In this document: one piece after another, positions 60,736 to 64,000 of the stretch
Layout of the letters: each line of letters begins with the position of its first letter
How positions within the stretch are numbered: position 1 is the first letter of the stretch
Assembly: GCF_002266855.1 (NCBI RefSeq)
Contig: NZ_NGJN01000001.1
Span: 1 to 64,000 of the forward strand
Reading direction: 5' to 3'
Source: Winogradskyella aurantia
Lineage (GTDB): Bacteria; Bacteroidota; Bacteroidia; Flavobacteriales; Flavobacteriaceae
DNA: 64,000 nt
Position numbers and translations under genes: made by a program
Notes under the pieces: generated by a model
Database searches by the model: none
What the model was told of the DNA's origin: nothing
The model's input: only the letters and a program-made list of their open reading frames with translations

Positions 60736-60766
60736 AAAAAAGCTCTGATTTCTCAGAGCTTTTTTG
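60736..60766. terminator. bidirectional terminator
   Basis: AGCTCTGA (60741-60748) pairs with TCAGAGCT (60753-60760), with an A run before and a T run after, between convergent genes. Confidence 0.9.
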
Positions 60767-60785
60767 TTTTGTATTTTTTTTTGAT

Positions 60786-61481
60786 TTAGTCCCTTCCTCC
60801 AAAAACTTGCAGTGCCCAATACAATAAAGACGCTAAGGCTCCAATAGCCGCAACTAGATAGGTTCTTGCCGCCCATTTTAAGGCATCTTCAGAACCTTCA
60901 TATTCCTCTTGGGTTACCATATTCTTGGTTTTTAACCATACTAAAGCTCTTTTACTCGCGTCGTATTCCACGGGTAAGGTAATAAAACTAAAGAGTGTTG
61001 CAAAACCCATAAAAACTAATCCTGCCACAGCAATCCAATAGCCCATGCCTACACCGGCTGCTGCACCTAGAATTAAGCCACCAATGACTAACCACTGAGA
61101 CATACCCGACGTAACACTTACAATAGGTACCAAAGCAGATCGCATACCCAAAGCACTATAAGCTTGGGCATGCTGTACGGCGTGCCCCACTTCATGAGCA
61201 GCCACAGCCGCAGCGGCGGCATTGCGCTGGTTGTAAACGGCCTCACTCAGATTAACTGTTTTATTCTTTGGGTTATAATGATCGGTCAATTGACCTTTTA
61301 CTGAAATGACTTCGACATCGTAGATGCCATTGTCAGATAACATTTTTTCCGCAATTTCTCTGCCAGACATGCCATTTTGCAATTTACGCTTAGAGTAAAA
61401 TGCAAACTTCTTTTTTAATTTGTTGCTTACTAGCCAACTTACTAGGGCAATGGCTCCAATTAATATATAATATCCAAACAT
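60786..61481 (-). CDS. zinc metallopeptidase, YugP family (PF04298)
   Basis: 231 residues. One N-terminal helix, then the zinc motif H-E-V-G-H near residue 96 followed by A-x-Q-H-A, and three further membrane helices. LTDHYNPKNKTVNLSE before the motif is characteristic. Membrane-bound neutral zinc metallopeptidase with unknown substrate. It is separate from alanine dehydrogenase by 87 bp on the same strand. Confidence 0.9.
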   Translation of the reverse strand: MFGYYILIGAIALVSWLVSNKLKKKFAFYSKRKLQNGMSGREIAEKMLSDNGIYDVEVISVKGQLTDHYNPKNKTVNLSEAVYNQRNAAAAAVAAHEVGHAVQHAQAYSALGMRSALVPIVSVTSGMSQWLVIGGLILGAAAGVGMGYWIAVAGLVFMGFATLFSFITLPVEYDASKRALVWLKTKNMVTQEEYEGSEDALKWAARTYLVAAIGALASLLYWALQVFGGRD

Positions 61482-61568
61482 ACTTTTTTCTTTTAGATTT
61501 TAAAATTACTAAAAGCTATGCAAATAGTGCGCCAAATGTTGGTTAAGAAATTTTGTCAGTATGCGAAC

Positions 61569-62669
61569 TTACATCGCGTCAACCGACCAGTTAAATGCCT
61601 CTGCTATTTCCTCATATACAATTTTGCCATTAACGACGTTTAGGCCTTTAGCCAAACTTTCATCCTGCTCACAAGCGCTTTCCCAACCTTCGTTGGCCAA
61701 TCTCAGAACATAGGGTAAGGTAACATTGGTCAAAGCTAAGGTTGATGTGTAAGGCACAGCACCTGGCATATTGGCTACACAATAGTGCACTACATCATCA
61801 ATGACATAGGTTGGGTCTTCATGCGTTGTAGGTTTGGTCGTTTCAATGCACCCGCCTTGATCAACAGCCACATCGACCAAAACCGTACCAGGTCGCATTT
61901 CCTTGAGCATATCTCTGGTAATTAATTTAGGTGCTTTTGCACCTTTTACTAAAACACCCCCAATGATTAAATCATGATCTTTTATACGGTTCCTAATATT
62001 AAACTCGCTCGAAAATTCAGTAACCACATGGCTTGGCATAACATCATTAACATAGCGCAATTGTTTCATGTTAATATCCATAATGGTGACATGAGCCCCT
62101 AAACCCGCAGCCATTTTTGCCGCTTGGATACCTACCGTACCAGCACCAAGAACCAAAACTTTTCCAGGCGGTACACCTGGCACTCCACCTAATAGTACGC
62201 CACGACCTTTAATTGGCTTTTCAAGATATTTTGCGCCTTGTTGAATAGCCATACGGCCAGCAACTTCAGACATAGGTGTGAGAAGTGGTAAGCTACCGTC
62301 TTTACATTCCACAGTTTCGTAGGCTATACAAACAGCACCGCTTTTCATCATAGCCTTTGTCAGTGGCTCGCTTGATGCAAAATGGAAATAGGTAAATACC
62401 ACGTGATGCGATTTTATCAAAGGATATTCTTCTGCAATAGGTTCCTTTACCTTGACAATCATGTCGCAAGAGGCATAGACCTCTTCTATAGTATCTAAGA
62501 CAATGGCTCCAACATCTCTATAATCATCATCAAAAAAACCACTACCAAAACCTGCATTTTTTTGCACATATACGGTGTGATTTTTCTTGGTCAATTCGAA
62601 AACACCAGAAGGTGTCATTCCTACACGGCTTTCATTGTTCTTGATCTCTTTGGGTACCCCGATTTTCAT
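61569..62669 (-). CDS. ald: alanine dehydrogenase
   Basis: 366 residues, standard size. The N-terminus reads IGVPKEIKNNESRVG with the substrate-binding R near residue 15 and K near 74. H near 95 is in YFHFAS, and the NAD fold is G-A-G-T-V-G near 175. It reversibly converts alanine to pyruvate and ammonia. Promoter 62 bp upstream. Likely a target of the neighbouring Lrp/AsnC regulator (inference). Confidence 0.95.
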   Translation of the reverse strand: MKIGVPKEIKNNESRVGMTPSGVFELTKKNHTVYVQKNAGFGSGFFDDDYRDVGAIVLDTIEEVYASCDMIVKVKEPIAEEYPLIKSHHVVFTYFHFASSEPLTKAMMKSGAVCIAYETVECKDGSLPLLTPMSEVAGRMAIQQGAKYLEKPIKGRGVLLGGVPGVPPGKVLVLGAGTVGIQAAKMAAGLGAHVTIMDINMKQLRYVNDVMPSHVVTEFSSEFNIRNRIKDHDLIIGGVLVKGAKAPKLITRDMLKEMRPGTVLVDVAVDQGGCIETTKPTTHEDPTYVIDDVVHYCVANMPGAVPYTSTLALTNVTLPYVLRLANEGWESACEQDESLAKGLNVVNGKIVYEEIAEAFNWSVDAM

Positions 62670-62730
62670 AGTTGTTGTTGATTTAGGATTTAATAGCAGG
62701 ATGAAAGTACCACTAAAAAAATGAACTACG

Positions 62731-62738
62731 CAAATTTA
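62731..62738 (-). promoter_or_regulatory. promoter -7 element of ald
   Basis: On the minus strand TAAATTTG matches TAnnTTTG, 61 bp before the start. The remaining part of this 317-bp gap (62,739-62,930) shows nothing I recognise. Confidence 0.55.
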
Positions 62739-62932
62739 GACACCTGCGCACAGTCATTTTTACGAAATTTTTATTTTGTAGATAATTTTTTTTTGATTCT
62801 TTAAAAAAGTAAGAGTTTTCAAAGAAATACATCAATAGATGAAGGTTATATTCTATCGATGACGTGAATCTTGGCTGTTGCGGGGCGCTTAACTAAGGTT
62901 AGATTATTGCCAAAGCTATTCACAATCATAGG

Positions 62933-62963
62933 GCAAAAAAAAAGCTGCCAAACGGCAGCTTTT
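62933..62963 (-). terminator. terminator of the CHRD-repeat gene
   Basis: AAGCTGCC (62942-62949) pairs with GGCAGCTT (62954-62961); on the minus strand a T run follows. It lies 24 bp after the CHRD stop codon. Confidence 0.85.
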
Positions 62964-62986
62964 AACCCAAATGTTGAACAATTAAA

Positions 62987-64000
62987 CTACATAGCATTAG
63001 AACCTATGTTACCTTGGGCAACAATGGTTGCCAGTTCATCCATACTTAAATGCACATTAATATATCCATCTACACTAAGTAGGTCATTATACCCAAACAT
63101 AGTATTGTCATCTAACATAGCAATGTTAGAACGACTTATGCCACTGGTACCATTGACTGGGGCAAACGTATAAAGAATTGGGCCACCCTCTGAAGCCGAA
63201 TTCATATGGATATGTGCAGGATGCATGCCACCATCTGGGGTTCCTATTAATGTAATTGTAGCTTGCGCTTCACCATTAAGACGCTCTTCAAATAATACCG
63301 AACCGCTTATGCCCGGCACATCTATTTCTCCTAAAGCATAAGACTTAGACTCTCCTGTAAGCTCGTTTTGTCCTATATCACCCTGGGCAACAATCGTGGC
63401 AAGTTCGTCCATGCTTAAGTGTACATTAACGTAACCGTCTACGCCTAAAATAGCATCGTAACCGAATATGGAGCCATCATCTAATGTTGCTACGTTAGAA
63501 CGACTGATACCAGATGTACCGTCAACAGGTGTAAAGGTGTAAAGAATAGCACCACCTTCTGCAGCTGTGTTCATATGGATATGTGCCGGATGCGTGCCTC
63601 CGTCTGGTGTTCCATTTAGCATAATGGTAGCCTGCGCTTCACCATTAAGACGCTCTTCAAATAATACCGAACCGCTTATGCCAGGTAGATCTATTTCACC
63701 TAGAGCGTAAGATTTTGACATTCCCGTTAATTCATTTTGACCTATATCACCCTGCGCAACAACAGTAGCTAGATCATCAGCGCTTAAATGCACATTAATA
63801 TAGCCATCAAAATCGATTAAGCCTTCATAATTTAGGGGCATGCCATCATTGGTTTGCGACACAATAGTCTCACTCACTCCAGTGGCTCCATTAACTTGGT
63901 TTAAACTTACAGCAATAGCACCGCCTTCTGCAGCTGTATTAACATGAATGTGCGCCGGATGCATACCGTCTTGTGGTGTTCCGGTCAAATTTAAGCTTAC
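62987..64000 (-). CDS. tandem CHRD-domain protein, cut by the window edge
   Basis: At least 338 residues; the frame runs open to the right edge (codons before the TTG near 63,988 read SLNLTGTP, like the same position of the other repeats), so the N-terminus is missing. Three CHRD domains follow each other with a 123-residue (369-bp) period. Each has HPAHIH-x-N, a GYINVHLSMDELATIVAQGDIG-type stretch (in part) and GISGSVLFEERLNGEA. CHRD domains occur in secreted proteins and are thought to bind metal or ligand through the histidines; no function is proven. The final repeat ends the protein without a T9SS domain. Confidence 0.85.
   Translation of the reverse strand, partial: VSLNLTGTPQDGMHPAHIHVNTAAEGGAIAVSLNQVNGATGVSETIVSQTNDGMPLNYEGLIDFDGYINVHLSADDLATVVAQGDIGQNELTGMSKSYALGEIDLPGISGSVLFEERLNGEAQATIMLNGTPDGGTHPAHIHMNTAAEGGAILYTFTPVDGTSGISRSNVATLDDGSIFGYDAILGVDGYVNVHLSMDELATIVAQGDIGQNELTGESKSYALGEIDVPGISGSVLFEERLNGEAQATITLIGTPDGGMHPAHIHMNSASEGGPILYTFAPVNGTSGISRSNIAMLDDNTMFGYNDLLSVDGYINVHLSMDELATIVAQGNIGSNAM

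Noticed and set aside
1-64000. CRISPR arrays, rRNA genes, IS elements with transposase, prophage genes, integrase
   Set aside because: No regularly spaced direct repeats with unique spacers, no rRNA-like stretch, and no transposase, phage or recombinase protein was seen in the window.

Overview
The window is chromosomal DNA of a marine-type member of the Flavobacteriaceae (phylum Bacteroidota). The sequence shows low G+C, promoters with the TAnnTTTG -7 element and almost no Shine-Dalgarno sites. It also shows many lipoprotein signal peptides, two proteins with C-terminal type IX secretion (T9SS) sorting domains, DnaE with a fused N-terminal proofreading exonuclease, and DUF4271, DUF4296 and DUF6090 proteins. 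I cannot name the genus.

Positions 1-12,930 are accessory. Single genes, all on the + strand, are separated by imperfect palindromes of about 130-190 bp. The left arm (consensus near GCTAACAACGTATATAA) begins at or just after each stop codon, and the right arm ends in a GTTRNNN box just before the next gene. This is the layout of integron gene cassettes with attC sites, but no integrase is visible. Cargo is a CPBP membrane protease, three beta-lactamase-fold serine hydrolases, an alpha/beta hydrolase, three DUF6090 membrane proteins, a membrane-anchored LuxR-type regulator, an AAC(3)-I-like acetyltransferase and small unknowns. Two further repeat families lie here: a ~405-bp element present twice, and a structured leader before every DUF6090 gene. 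The region ends beside tRNA-Arg(CCT) and tRNA-Asp(GTC).

Positions 13,400-33,300 are mostly housekeeping: DUF58 protein, thioredoxin, DnaE, DUF2383 protein, rpsP-rimM-trmN6, glutaryl-CoA dehydrogenase, SGNH hydrolase, metallophosphoesterase, ferredoxin with ferredoxin-NADP reductase, NifU-like protein with Mrp, an alkyltransferase-like protein, a LysE-family exporter, trmB, a glycosyltransferase with a problematic 5' end, and a PhoR/PhoB-like two-component pair.

Positions 33,429-48,220 look like one co-regulated catabolic locus and are the most interesting part. A MocR/GabR-type regulator (35,877-37,373), whose PLP-binding lysine is replaced by arginine, sits between a minus-strand pair (secreted hydrolase plus dicarboxylate transporter) and a plus-strand set: a T9SS lamin-tail protein, then lamin-tail lipoprotein, DcuC-type transporter, isoaspartyl dipeptidase, porin, M14 carboxypeptidase, porin and T9SS hydrolase. 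Pairs of ATTGGTAY boxes repeated at exactly 23 bp lie before all three transcription units. In the two plus-strand promoters the -7 element follows at an identical 23-bp gap. The enzyme set suggests use of a beta-aspartyl-linked polymer or isoaspartyl peptides (inference).

Positions 48,290-64,000 return to ordinary genes: LuxE-like enzyme, tyrS, epimerase, DUF4296 lipoprotein, dihydroorotase, dolichol-phosphate-mannose-synthase-like glycosyltransferase, DUF4271 protein, hemD-like gene, pckA, DUF423 protein, saccharopine dehydrogenase, Lrp/AsnC regulator, zinc metallopeptidase and alanine dehydrogenase. The right edge cuts a protein made of tandem CHRD repeats.
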